From positions 496,001-560,000 of the forward strand of contig NZ_JAKZFR010000001.1 in NCBI RefSeq assembly GCF_022808935.1: a stretch of 64,000 nucleotides of DNA, given 5' to 3'. Below the pieces are notes generated by a model. That model was not told the DNA's origin and did no database searches. It saw only the letters and a program-made list of their open reading frames with translations. Source of the stretch: Geothrix sp. SG200. Its GTDB lineage: Bacteria > Acidobacteriota > Holophagae > Holophagales > Holophagaceae. This document shows positions 21,636 through 28,919 of the stretch, piece after piece. The translations under genes and the position numbers were made by a program. Position 1 is the stretch's first letter. The number at the start of each line of letters is the position of its first letter.

Positions 21636-22004
21636 CTACGCGACGGCGGAGCGCTGCCGCACGATGGCCTTGGCGCAGTCGGGGCAGACGCCGTGGGTGA
21701 GGGTGGGACCGGCGCGCTCCAGGAGCGCAGGCTCCGCCGGGACCCACTCGCCTTCGTCGATCCGGACCTTCCGGCACCAGCCGCAGACGTGGACGAGGCC
21801 GTCCCGGGCGCGGAGGGTCGCCAGGCGGGCGGCATCCAGGCGCTGGTGCAGGGTGTTCAGGCGGGCGGAGGCTGTCCGGCCCAAGGTGCGGCGAATCGAG
21901 GCGATCTCCCGGGCTTCCGGCGGACCAGGACGATCCCGTTCCGTAGGCCAACCTCGATGGTGGAAGAAAGAAGCTGTTTTGACAGTGATCTTGGGCACGA
22001 CCAC
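21636..22004 (-). CDS. small CxxC zinc-ribbon protein with helical N-terminus
   Basis: 122 residues from GTG 22004; the true start may be further in. After a helical stretch (REIASIRRTLGRTASARLNT) comes HVCGWCRKVRIDEGEWVP and THGVCPDCAKAI, a C-x-x-C ... C-x-x-C pair. From memory this matches the extension found after receiver or PAS domains of many response regulators (ICxWCKKIRD...HGICPxC), here without the receiver. It may be a stand-alone zinc-binding adaptor or the remnant of a longer regulator. It lies 37 bp downstream of the ligase-peptidase fusion on the same strand. Confidence 0.65.
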   Translation of the reverse strand: MVVPKITVKTASFFHHRGWPTERDRPGPPEAREIASIRRTLGRTASARLNTLHQRLDAARLATLRARDGLVHVCGWCRKVRIDEGEWVPAEPALLERAGPTLTHGVCPDCAKAIVRQRSAVA

Positions 22005-22041
22005 CGAGCCTACTTGTGGTCAGGCCGTGGTCAGCTTGCGG

Positions 22042-24849
22042 TCAGCCCTTCAGTTTGGCCGCGAAGGCGTCCAGGGCGCGGTAGTAGGGGTCGATGCTGG
22101 GGATGAAGTGGCGCTCGCCGGCTGCGTGGGGGCCGATGCCGGTCTGGCCCCAGACCACGCCCTGGCCCTTGGGGGCGAAGCGGGCGGAGGTGCCGGCGCC
22201 CTTGCGGCCGATGCGGACCTCACCGCCGGCGGCCTCGATGCCGGCCAGCAGGGCCTTGAGGTAGGGGTTCTCCGGGTCGCAGGCCACGCCGGGCTCCCAG
22301 GCGGAGGGCACCAGCTCCAGCTCCCGCGCCGCGGCCAGGGCCTCGATGTCGGCGCGCAGGCCGGAGATGTCGTCCTGGGGGATGGGGCGGATCTCCACGC
22401 CCAGGGCGCCGCGGTCCGGCGTGATGTTGTAGACGCCCGGCGTGCCCACCTGGATGTAGGCGAAGCGGGCGAGGGACTGCCAGCCGTCCGCGGCCTTCAG
22501 GGTGAGGCGCTTGGCGAACATTTCGCGCAGGGCCTCGCGGGCGCCCAGGAGGCGTTCCGTGAGGTCGCTGCCCCCCGCCAGTCCGCTGTGGCCGCGGGTG
22601 CCTCGGGCCACCAGCTCGAAGCGCAGGACGCCGCGGTTCTGGGTGCAGACCTCGCCCCAGAGCTCCGTGCCCTTCTCCCCCGTGCGCTCGCCGGCCACGA
22701 AGAAGGAGGGCTCGTAGCCCCACTCCTCCTTGAGCTGCCTCAGCACGTGGGGCGTGCCCATGGGCTCCAGCTCGCCGTTCTCCTCGTTGCCGAGCATGAG
22801 CAGGCTCACGGGCGGGTAGGGCGCGCCCTTCTTGAAGGTGTCCTTCATCCACACCAGGTAGGTGGAGAGCACGGTCTTCATGTCGGCGGCGCCGCGGCCC
22901 CAGAGGTAGTCGCCTTCGATCTTCGGCTCGAACTGGCTGTCGTCGGGCTCGGGCTCCACCACGTCGAAGTGGCCGCACAGCATGGCCGGGGCCTGCTCGC
23001 CGCCCGGGAAGTGGGCCAGCACGGCCGGGAAGGTGGCCTGGTTGAAGTAGCGCACGGGCACGCCGTGGTTGCGCAGGTAGTCGTAGATGAACGTGGCCGC
23101 CCGGTGGATCTCGGGCATGCGCTCTTCGGGGCAGGCGGTGACGCTGGGGATGCGGATGAGGCGCTGGGATACGGCCAGCACTTCCGCAGTCTTGCTCGCG
23201 AAGGTCCCCTCCACCACGGCCTCGGGCCGGGGGCGGAAGCGCACGGGGGCCCGGGGATCCAGATGCACCTCGTCCCGCGCGTGCTCCACGAAGTCCTTGA
23301 GCTTGTCCTGTTCTGGTCCGAGGTCCGCCAGGCGGGCGGTGATGGCCTCGACCTCGTCGCGGACCTGGGCCTTCCGGGCCTCGGCCAGCTCCACGAGCAG
23401 GGCCGGCGGCACGATGTCCGAGGTGCCGAGCTTGGCCTTCAGCTTCTGGCGCATCTTTTCGGCGGTGCTGGGCGCGCCCTCCGCCATCTCGCGGAGCGGC
23501 TGGAGGTCCTCCCAGAAGCCCAGGGCCTCGGCCAGGGGCCGCAGCTGGTTGAGCGTCCAGGCCAGAAAGACCCGCATGGCCACGGGCTTGGCGGTGAGGG
23601 GGTCCTCGATGACGGCGTTGAGGCCTTCCTTGGCGGCGAGCTCTTCGTTCCGCCGGGCCCGGGTGATGTCCTCGGCGTCGTAGCGGAAGCCGCGGGCGAA
23701 GTCGGGATCGGCGTAGAAGCGGAGGAGGAGCAGGTGCTTGAGGGTGAGGTTGGCCACGTCCAGGGCCAGCTCGTGGCCGGGATCGTCCGTGCGGACCTCC
23801 ACGCGGGCCATGGGCAGGTCGATGCGGGCGAAGAGGTTCTGGCGCTCGATCTGGGCGGCCATGTCCTCGACGTTGCGCGTCTCGCCGGCGGCGAAGAGGC
23901 CGCGGGCGTAGATGTCATGGAGCTGGTCGCTGGTCACCTGGATGAGGCGCTCGACGGGCTCGGCCTGGGAGCGGGCGCGCACGGGGATCCAGTTGTTGTT
24001 GCCGAACCGGACGCCGCGCCGCACCAGGTCGTAGGACAGGCGCAGGTAGTCGGCGTGGGTGCGGTTCAGGTCCGGCACGTCCAGGGCCGGCGGGTTCGGG
24101 AAGGTGAGGTTCCGCACGGATTCAAACGGCGTGAGTCGGACCACGGGCTTGCCGCCTTCCTCCGAGGCCTGGAGGGGGGTGCTGGCGCTGGTGGCGATGA
24201 AGAGCCCGGCGAAGGCCCGCATGAGCCGCGTGCCCGTGATGTAGACCTGGTTCTTGTAGTCGTCGAGGTGGTGATCGCCCCGCTGGGAGGCGGGCAGGTG
24301 CATGAAGTCCCAGGCCAGCATGGGCTCGGGCAGGCTGAGGTTGCAGTGCGTGCCCGCGGTGGCCAGCTCGGTGCCGTACATCTCGACGCAGCGCTGCAGG
24401 TACCGCCGTTTGGCCAGGTGCCAGGACTCGGGCACGCAGTCGGGCCCGATCTCCGGCAGCACGAGCAGGTTCCCGTGCCAGTAGTGCAGGGGCTCCCCGA
24501 AGGCGCGGCCCGCCTTGTAGAGGGCGTTGATGAGGGCGGCCTCCAGCAGGCGCCCTTCGTACACCGCGCCCCGGGGCGTGTGGTAGGGCCGGGTGACCCA
24601 CTCGATCATCCAGTGGAAGACCTCGAGCTGGTGGTACTCCCCGGTCCAGGGCGCCAGCACCTTCGTCCGCAGGTGGTCCACGAAGGACATGCGGTCCGGC
24701 CCCGTGCCCACGGTGAGCAGGGGGCGGAACTGCGGGTCCACCAGGTTCCACTCCAGCTCCAGCCCGCAGAGGCCGCCGCCGGGCCGCGTCTCCTGGGCCG
24801 TCTGGCGCGCCAGCTTGAACTTCTCGACGAAGGCGTTCAGGTCGAACAC
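22042..24849 (-). CDS. fusion: glutamate-cysteine-ligase-like domain + M20 metallopeptidase
   Basis: 935 residues from GTG 24849, with CGGAG a few bases upstream. Residues about 1-480 resemble the carboxylate-amine ligase (GCS) fold: GLELEWN (E31, E33), GEYHQLEVFHWMIEW and TAGTHCNLSLPEP. A helical linker (about 485-540) leads to an M20 (ArgE/DapE/CPG2) peptidase with Zn ligands His627 and Asp629 (CGHFDV), Asp656 (GRGAADMK) and the NEENGE glutamates (688-693), and a C-terminal GIGPHAAGERHF. All M20 motifs are intact. A ligase joined to an amide hydrolase suggests a protect/deprotect cycle or synthesis and turnover of a gamma-glutamyl or N-acyl compound; this is inference. The aminotransferase gene 41 bp upstream is probably co-transcribed. 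Confidence 0.82.
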   Translation of the reverse strand: MFDLNAFVEKFKLARQTAQETRPGGGLCGLELEWNLVDPQFRPLLTVGTGPDRMSFVDHLRTKVLAPWTGEYHQLEVFHWMIEWVTRPYHTPRGAVYEGRLLEAALINALYKAGRAFGEPLHYWHGNLLVLPEIGPDCVPESWHLAKRRYLQRCVEMYGTELATAGTHCNLSLPEPMLAWDFMHLPASQRGDHHLDDYKNQVYITGTRLMRAFAGLFIATSASTPLQASEEGGKPVVRLTPFESVRNLTFPNPPALDVPDLNRTHADYLRLSYDLVRRGVRFGNNNWIPVRARSQAEPVERLIQVTSDQLHDIYARGLFAAGETRNVEDMAAQIERQNLFARIDLPMARVEVRTDDPGHELALDVANLTLKHLLLLRFYADPDFARGFRYDAEDITRARRNEELAAKEGLNAVIEDPLTAKPVAMRVFLAWTLNQLRPLAEALGFWEDLQPLREMAEGAPSTAEKMRQKLKAKLGTSDIVPPALLVELAEARKAQVRDEVEAITARLADLGPEQDKLKDFVEHARDEVHLDPRAPVRFRPRPEAVVEGTFASKTAEVLAVSQRLIRIPSVTACPEERMPEIHRAATFIYDYLRNHGVPVRYFNQATFPAVLAHFPGGEQAPAMLCGHFDVVEPEPDDSQFEPKIEGDYLWGRGAADMKTVLSTYLVWMKDTFKKGAPYPPVSLLMLGNEENGELEPMGTPHVLRQLKEEWGYEPSFFVAGERTGEKGTELWGEVCTQNRGVLRFELVARGTRGHSGLAGGSDLTERLLGAREALREMFAKRLTLKAADGWQSLARFAYIQVGTPGVYNITPDRGALGVEIRPIPQDDISGLRADIEALAAARELELVPSAWEPGVACDPENPYLKALLAGIEAAGGEVRIGRKGAGTSARFAPKGQGVVWGQTGIGPHAAGERHFIPSIDPYYRALDAFAAKLKG

Positions 24850-24890
24850 GGGTGCTCCGGATCAATCAATCGAAGTGCAAGTGGATCTGT

Positions 24891-26201
24891 TCAGCCCTGC
24901 AGTGACTTCAGCGCTGCCAGCAGCCGCTCGGCGGCGCCCTGGGTGCGCTCGGGGGGGGTGGCGTAGGAGAAGCGGATCCACTCGGCGCCGTAGGGGCTGA
25001 AGAAGGCGCCGGGCACCACGGCCACGCCGTGCTCCTCGGCCAGGTACTGGCCCATGGGCTCGGAGTCGGTCCAGCCCTTGGCCTGGAAGACGTCCGACAC
25101 CTTGATGAAGGCGTAGTAGCCCTGGCCGATGATGTGGGTGAGGCCTTCCCTCTTGAGGAAGTCGCGCAGCCAGGCGCGGCTGGCGCGGGTGGGCTCGATG
25201 ATGGGCGCGGCGGCCTTCTGGAAGCCCTTCTCGTAGGCGGCCATGGCCACGGCCAGGCTGAAGAAGGAGGGCATCACCGTGTGGGAGGCCTGGGCCACGA
25301 TGGTCTTGACCACCTCCGCGTCGGCCAGCAGGTGGCAGTTGCGGATGTTGGAGGCGCCCAGGCTCTTGGTGAGGCCGTCCAGCACCATCAGGCGCTTGCG
25401 CAGCTCCGGCTCGAAGGCGCGCAGCAGCACGTTCACGTCGTAGGGCTCGCCGTCGCCCACGGCGTGGTACATCCAGTCGAAGAGCACGAAGGCCACGCCC
25501 GCTTCCAGCGCCGTGCGGGCCAGGACGATCTGGCGCTCGAGGGGGATGGTCTGGCCCGTGGGGTTGTCGGGGCAGGTGATGACGAGGCCCGCGATCTTGC
25601 GGCCGTGGCGCGCGGCCTCGGCCACGCAGGCGCGGATGCCCTCTTCGGAATAGGCCCAGCCCTCCTCGGCCCGGCCGGGCGCCCACATCACGTTGGCGCC
25701 GATGCCGTAGGGGCCCCAGTTGTAGCTGATCCAGGGCACCCGGCTCACCACCACCACGTCGCCCTGGCGGCCGTGGCCCAGGGCCAGCATGGCCTGGTAG
25801 GCCTTCTGGAGGCCGTCGCGGCCGCCCTGGGTGCCGATGATGTTGGCCGGGCCCCAGCCCGTGTCGGGGGCCAGCTTCCAGTACTGCTCGGCCACGATCT
25901 TCCGATAGGCGTCGGTGCCGTAGGGCATGTCGTAGGCGGTGCCGTGTTCCTTCTGCATCTGGAAGGCACGGTCCAGCAGCTCCGCGGGCACGCCGGGCAG
26001 CGAGGCTCCGCCGTCGCCCTGGCTGGCGTCGAAGACGGGCACGCCCGGCTGCTTCTCCTTGAAGACCTTCAGCGACTTGTTGATGAGGAACATGCGGGAG
26101 GCCGGGATGGCCATCAGGTCTTTCAGATGGCCGCTCACTGGGACAAGGTTGGCCTCCGGCACGGCGAAGGCGGGCGTTTCAGGGGAGAGCAGGGCAGCCA
26201 T
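24891..26201 (-). CDS. class I/II PLP-dependent aminotransferase
   Basis: 436 residues from ATG 26201, with GGAGG (minus strand) at 26206-26210. Fold-type I features: PYGTDAYRKIVAEQYW, the CPDNPTG motif (210-216), Asp242 in FDWMYHAVGD and the PLP lysine 279 in DGLTKSLGAS. Family members move amino groups between amino acids and 2-oxo acids. The substrate is unknown. Location after proBA and before the ligase-M20 fusion hints at glutamate-derived or gamma-glutamyl metabolism. A terminator-like hairpin sits immediately before the ribosome site (see 26218-26250). Confidence 0.88.
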   Translation of the reverse strand: MAALLSPETPAFAVPEANLVPVSGHLKDLMAIPASRMFLINKSLKVFKEKQPGVPVFDASQGDGGASLPGVPAELLDRAFQMQKEHGTAYDMPYGTDAYRKIVAEQYWKLAPDTGWGPANIIGTQGGRDGLQKAYQAMLALGHGRQGDVVVVSRVPWISYNWGPYGIGANVMWAPGRAEEGWAYSEEGIRACVAEAARHGRKIAGLVITCPDNPTGQTIPLERQIVLARTALEAGVAFVLFDWMYHAVGDGEPYDVNVLLRAFEPELRKRLMVLDGLTKSLGASNIRNCHLLADAEVVKTIVAQASHTVMPSFFSLAVAMAAYEKGFQKAAAPIIEPTRASRAWLRDFLKREGLTHIIGQGYYAFIKVSDVFQAKGWTDSEPMGQYLAEEHGVAVVPGAFFSPYGAEWIRFSYATPPERTQGAAERLLAALKSLQG

Positions 26202-26217
26202 GGATCCTCCCGATACG

Positions 26218-26250
26218 AAAAAGTCGCCCCTGCGGCGATCCAGGAGCGAC
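26218..26250 (-). promoter_or_regulatory. terminator-like hairpin in the aminotransferase leader (possible attenuator)
   Basis: On the minus strand GTCGCTCCTG (26250-26241) pairs with CAGGGGCGAC (26232-26223), one G-T pair, loop of 8 nt, then TTTTT (26222-26218). The start codon is only 17 nt further, with GGAGG between, so no promoter fits between hairpin and gene. Any transcript must pass the hairpin: either read-through from proBA or a leader starting in the AT-rich 26285-26330 stretch, which contains the palindrome ATCAATAATTGAT (26309-26321). Confidence 0.6.
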
Positions 26251-26323
26251 GAACGTGGGTCAAGGCTAACACTTCGGGCCTCGGGTTCAAAGTTATAGAG
26301 TCTTATGTATCAATAATTGATGT

Positions 26324-27661
26324 TTATACCCTGCTGTCTGGATCGCCGCCCAAACCACCGGCCAGATCCCGGTGACGGAAGGGCCGGGCGGCAGACCCCG
26401 CGTAGTCTTCCACCTTGTGCCCGTGGCCCAGCAGGAGGTAGCGGTAGCTGAGGAGGCCCTCCAGTCCCACGGGGCCCCGGGCGTGGATCCGCCCGGTGCT
26501 GATGCCCACCTCGGCGCCGAAGCCGTACCGGAACCCGTCAGCGAACCGAGTGGAGGCGTTGTGGAACACGCCCGCCGCATCCACCTCCGCCAGGAAGCGG
26601 GAGGCGGCGGCGTGATCCTCGGTGACGATGGCCTCTGTGTGGCCGCTGCCGTGGGCGCGGATGTGGGCCAGGGCCCCGTCGAGATCGTCCACGATCTTCA
26701 GGGCCAGGACGGGGGCGCCGTACTCGGTGTCCCAGTCCGCGTCCGTGGCCTCCGCCAGGGCGGGCTCGAGCTCGCGGCAGGCGGCGCAGCCGCGCAGCTC
26801 CACGCCGCGCGGGGCCAGGTCCGCCACCAGGGCCGGCAGCAGGCGGGCCGCGGCCCGGCGGTGGATGAGGGCCGTCTCCACCGCGTTGCAGGCGGCGGGG
26901 TACTGGAGCTTGGCGTCGCGCACCAGGGCCACGGCCATGGCGGTGTCGGCGGCGGCGTCGAGGTACATGTGGCAGATGCCGTCCGCGTGGCCCAGCACGG
27001 GGATGCGGGTGGCGGCCTGGAGGCTCAGCACCAGCTCCCGGGAGCCGCGGGGGATCACCAGGTCCACCAGGTCCGGCCGCTGCAGCAGGGCCGCCACGGC
27101 CTCGCGGTCCGGCAGGCCCTGGACCGCGTCCTCCGGCAGCCCCTCCTCCGCCAGCGCCTGCCGCACCACGGCCAGCAGGGCGCCATTGGAGCGCGCGGCC
27201 TCGCGGCCGCCCTTGAGCAGCACGGCGTTGCCGCTCTTGAGGGCCAGGGCGCTGATCTGGATGAGGGCGTCGGGCCGCGACTCGAACACCACGCAGAGCA
27301 CGCCCAGGGGGCAGGCCACGCGGGTGAGCTCCAGGCCCTCGTCCAGCTCGCGGCGCAGCTGCACCCGGTGGAGGGGATCCGGCAGGTCCGCCACGGCCCG
27401 GACGCCCTGGGCCATGGCCGCCAGCTTGGCGTCGTCCAGCTTGAGCCGCTGGAGCGTGGCGGGCGGCAGCGCGTTCCCGGCGGCCACATCTTCCGCATTG
27501 GCCGCGAAGAGGGCCGGGGCCTGGGCTTGCAGAAGGCCCGCCAGCCGCCGCAGCACCGCCGAACGACGCGTTCCGGGGGTGGCGGCCAGGCGGCGGGAGG
27601 CCTCCCGGGCCGCCTGGGCCATGGCCTGGATCTGGAGGGGGCTGAGGCTCGTGTCGGTCAT
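26324..27661 (-). CDS. proA: gamma-glutamyl phosphate reductase
   Basis: 445 residues from ATG 27661, overlapping the proB stop by 4 bp (ATGA). The aldehyde-dehydrogenase-like fold shows RVACPLGVLCVVFESRPDAL, the NAVLLKGGREAARSN motif and the catalytic Cys in YPAACNAVETALIH. ProA reduces gamma-glutamyl phosphate with NADPH to glutamate-5-semialdehyde, the second step to proline. A C-terminal tail of about 25 residues after YRYLLLGHGH exceeds the usual length of about 417. No proC is in the window. Confidence 0.95.
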   Translation of the reverse strand: MTDTSLSPLQIQAMAQAAREASRRLAATPGTRRSAVLRRLAGLLQAQAPALFAANAEDVAAGNALPPATLQRLKLDDAKLAAMAQGVRAVADLPDPLHRVQLRRELDEGLELTRVACPLGVLCVVFESRPDALIQISALALKSGNAVLLKGGREAARSNGALLAVVRQALAEEGLPEDAVQGLPDREAVAALLQRPDLVDLVIPRGSRELVLSLQAATRIPVLGHADGICHMYLDAAADTAMAVALVRDAKLQYPAACNAVETALIHRRAAARLLPALVADLAPRGVELRGCAACRELEPALAEATDADWDTEYGAPVLALKIVDDLDGALAHIRAHGSGHTEAIVTEDHAAASRFLAEVDAAGVFHNASTRFADGFRYGFGAEVGISTGRIHARGPVGLEGLLSYRYLLLGHGHKVEDYAGSAARPFRHRDLAGGLGGDPDSRV

Positions 27662-28524
27662 GGCCGGGCTCCCTTGGGTGCGGCAAGGAAGAGGGTGCCC
27701 ACGGGGTCGCCCGCGAGAATCTGGTCGAGGATGCCGATGGCGAGGCCCGAGGCCAGCACCACGGGCACCCCGGCCCGTGCCGCGGCCCGCGCCGCCTCCA
27801 CCTTGCTGACCATGCCCCCTCGCCCGCGGCCCGAGGCGCCCTCGAGCCTGGCTTGAGGATCGGTTCCGAAGGGGACCTCCGCCAGGGGCTCGGCGTCGAC
27901 GTGCAGTCCCGGGTTTCGGGTGTGGAGGGCGCTCACGTCCGAGAGGAGCACCAGGAGATCGGCCTCCAGGTGCATGGCCACCAGGGCGGAGAGGTGGTCG
28001 TTGTCGCTGAAGATGGGCCGGCGGCCAGGGGACGGCCGCTCCAGCTCCAGGGTGGACACGGTGTCGTTCTCATTGAGGATGGGGATGGCCCCCAGCTCCA
28101 GCAGGGTGTCCAGGGTGCGCCGGAGGTTGGCATGGCGGAGGGGATCCGCGAAGTCGTCCTCCGTCAGCAGCACCTGGGCCGCGCAGTGGCCCATGCGGGC
28201 GAAGCCCTCCTGGTAGATGGACATGAGCTGGCCCTGCCCGGCGGCCGCGCAGGCCTGCTTCTGGGGCAATTCCTTCGGCTTGTGGATGCCGAGCTGGCGG
28301 GCTCCCAGCCCGATGGCGCCGGAGGACACCAGCACGGGCTGGGCGCCCCGGCGGCGGAGACTGGCCACGGTTTCCATCAATCCGTACAGACGGCTGAGCG
28401 CAGGCCTTCCCTCGTCATCCAGCACGACCTGCGTGCCGAGCTTGATGACGATCCTCTTGGCCGCGCCAAGACTGGCCCGCTGGGCGGTGTTGGCGATGGC
28501 GTGGGTGCTGCGGGTCATGGTCAT
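27658..28524 (-). CDS. proB: glutamate 5-kinase, short form without PUA domain
   Basis: 288 residues from ATG 28524. The amino-acid-kinase fold is visible: RIVIKLGTQVVLDDEG, VLVSSGAIGLGARQLG, NENDTVST and FGTDPQARLEGASGRGRGGM. It phosphorylates glutamate, the first and usually proline-inhibited step of proline synthesis. The C-terminal PUA domain of E. coli ProB (367 residues) is missing; the protein ends soon after the kinase core, as in many bacteria. The 5' leader has an unusual terminator-like hairpin (see 28531-28639). No strong ribosome site is seen other than the GGGGG in that hairpin's 3' arm. Confidence 0.93.
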   Translation of the reverse strand: MTMTRSTHAIANTAQRASLGAAKRIVIKLGTQVVLDDEGRPALSRLYGLMETVASLRRRGAQPVLVSSGAIGLGARQLGIHKPKELPQKQACAAAGQGQLMSIYQEGFARMGHCAAQVLLTEDDFADPLRHANLRRTLDTLLELGAIPILNENDTVSTLELERPSPGRRPIFSDNDHLSALVAMHLEADLLVLLSDVSALHTRNPGLHVDAEPLAEVPFGTDPQARLEGASGRGRGGMVSKVEAARAAARAGVPVVLASGLAIGILDQILAGDPVGTLFLAAPKGARP

Positions 28525-28530
28525 CTGCCA

Positions 28531-28639
28531 TAAAGAAAAACCCCCGGGTCGGTGTGCGGCCCGGGGGTGGATGTGAGCGGATCGTCCTGGCGACTAGCTC
28601 AAAGCCCTCCAACCGGTCGGCCGGTCATAGGGTGGCTAG
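28531..28639 (-). promoter_or_regulatory. structured proB leader ending in a terminator-like hairpin
   Basis: Minus strand, 5' to 3': CTAGCCACCCT (28639-28629) can pair with AGGGC...GCTAG (28608-28594), enclosing a CCGG-tcgg-CCGG hairpin (28613-28624). Then comes a perfect 9-bp stem ACCCCCGGG (28568-28560) / CCCGGGGGT (28548-28540) and a T-run (28540-28536, then ctttat). The proB ATG follows about 12 nt later. The order (closed domain, then terminator, then gene) is that of an attenuator or riboswitch; I recognise no known class. Confidence 0.6.
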
Positions 28640-28724
28640 GGCGAGGGTTGAAGGTCAGGACAGGAATCATGGTGGGCCAAGTGTGCCGGATCGAGGCCGC
28701 TTGATGCAATGGAAAACGGGAAAA

Positions 28725-28917
28725 GAAGAACGCGAAGGGCGCGAAGAAAGAGCGAAGACCGCGAAAGCAGTTGTGGGTGCCTTGGTGCAGGGCATCCGGG
28801 CCTTCGGCCCCAGGTCGCGCATGGCCGCCGCTCTCAAAGGGATGTCCGGGATGGGTCGAACCCCCTTCGCGCTCTTCGCTCGCCCGAAGGGCGGCGTCGC
28901 GCTCTTCGCGTTCTGCG
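28725..28917. repeat. compound intergenic palindrome, copy C
   Basis: Left arm about 28725-28768 (AGAACGCGAAGGGCGCGAAG...) pairs with right arm about 28862-28917, both built of GCGAAGGGC/GCGAAGAGC words. The right arm holds the side hairpin CGCCC-gaa-GGGCG (28881-28893). The centre (28793-28860) contains the GGGCATCCGGGCCTTCGGCC core found reversed in copy A and in variant form in copy F, ending GATGTCCGGGATGGGTCGAA. The element abuts the stop codon of the decarboxylase gene. Together with the proB leader it fills the 395-bp gap 28525-28919; no gene is visible there. Confidence 0.75.
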
Positions 28918-28919
28918 GT

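Noticed and set aside
28415-28612. Proline-containing leader peptide before proB
   Set aside because: Start would be TTG without a ribosome site, and the prolines come from the CCCCCGGG hairpin itself. It stays a remote option for how the leader works, not a gene.
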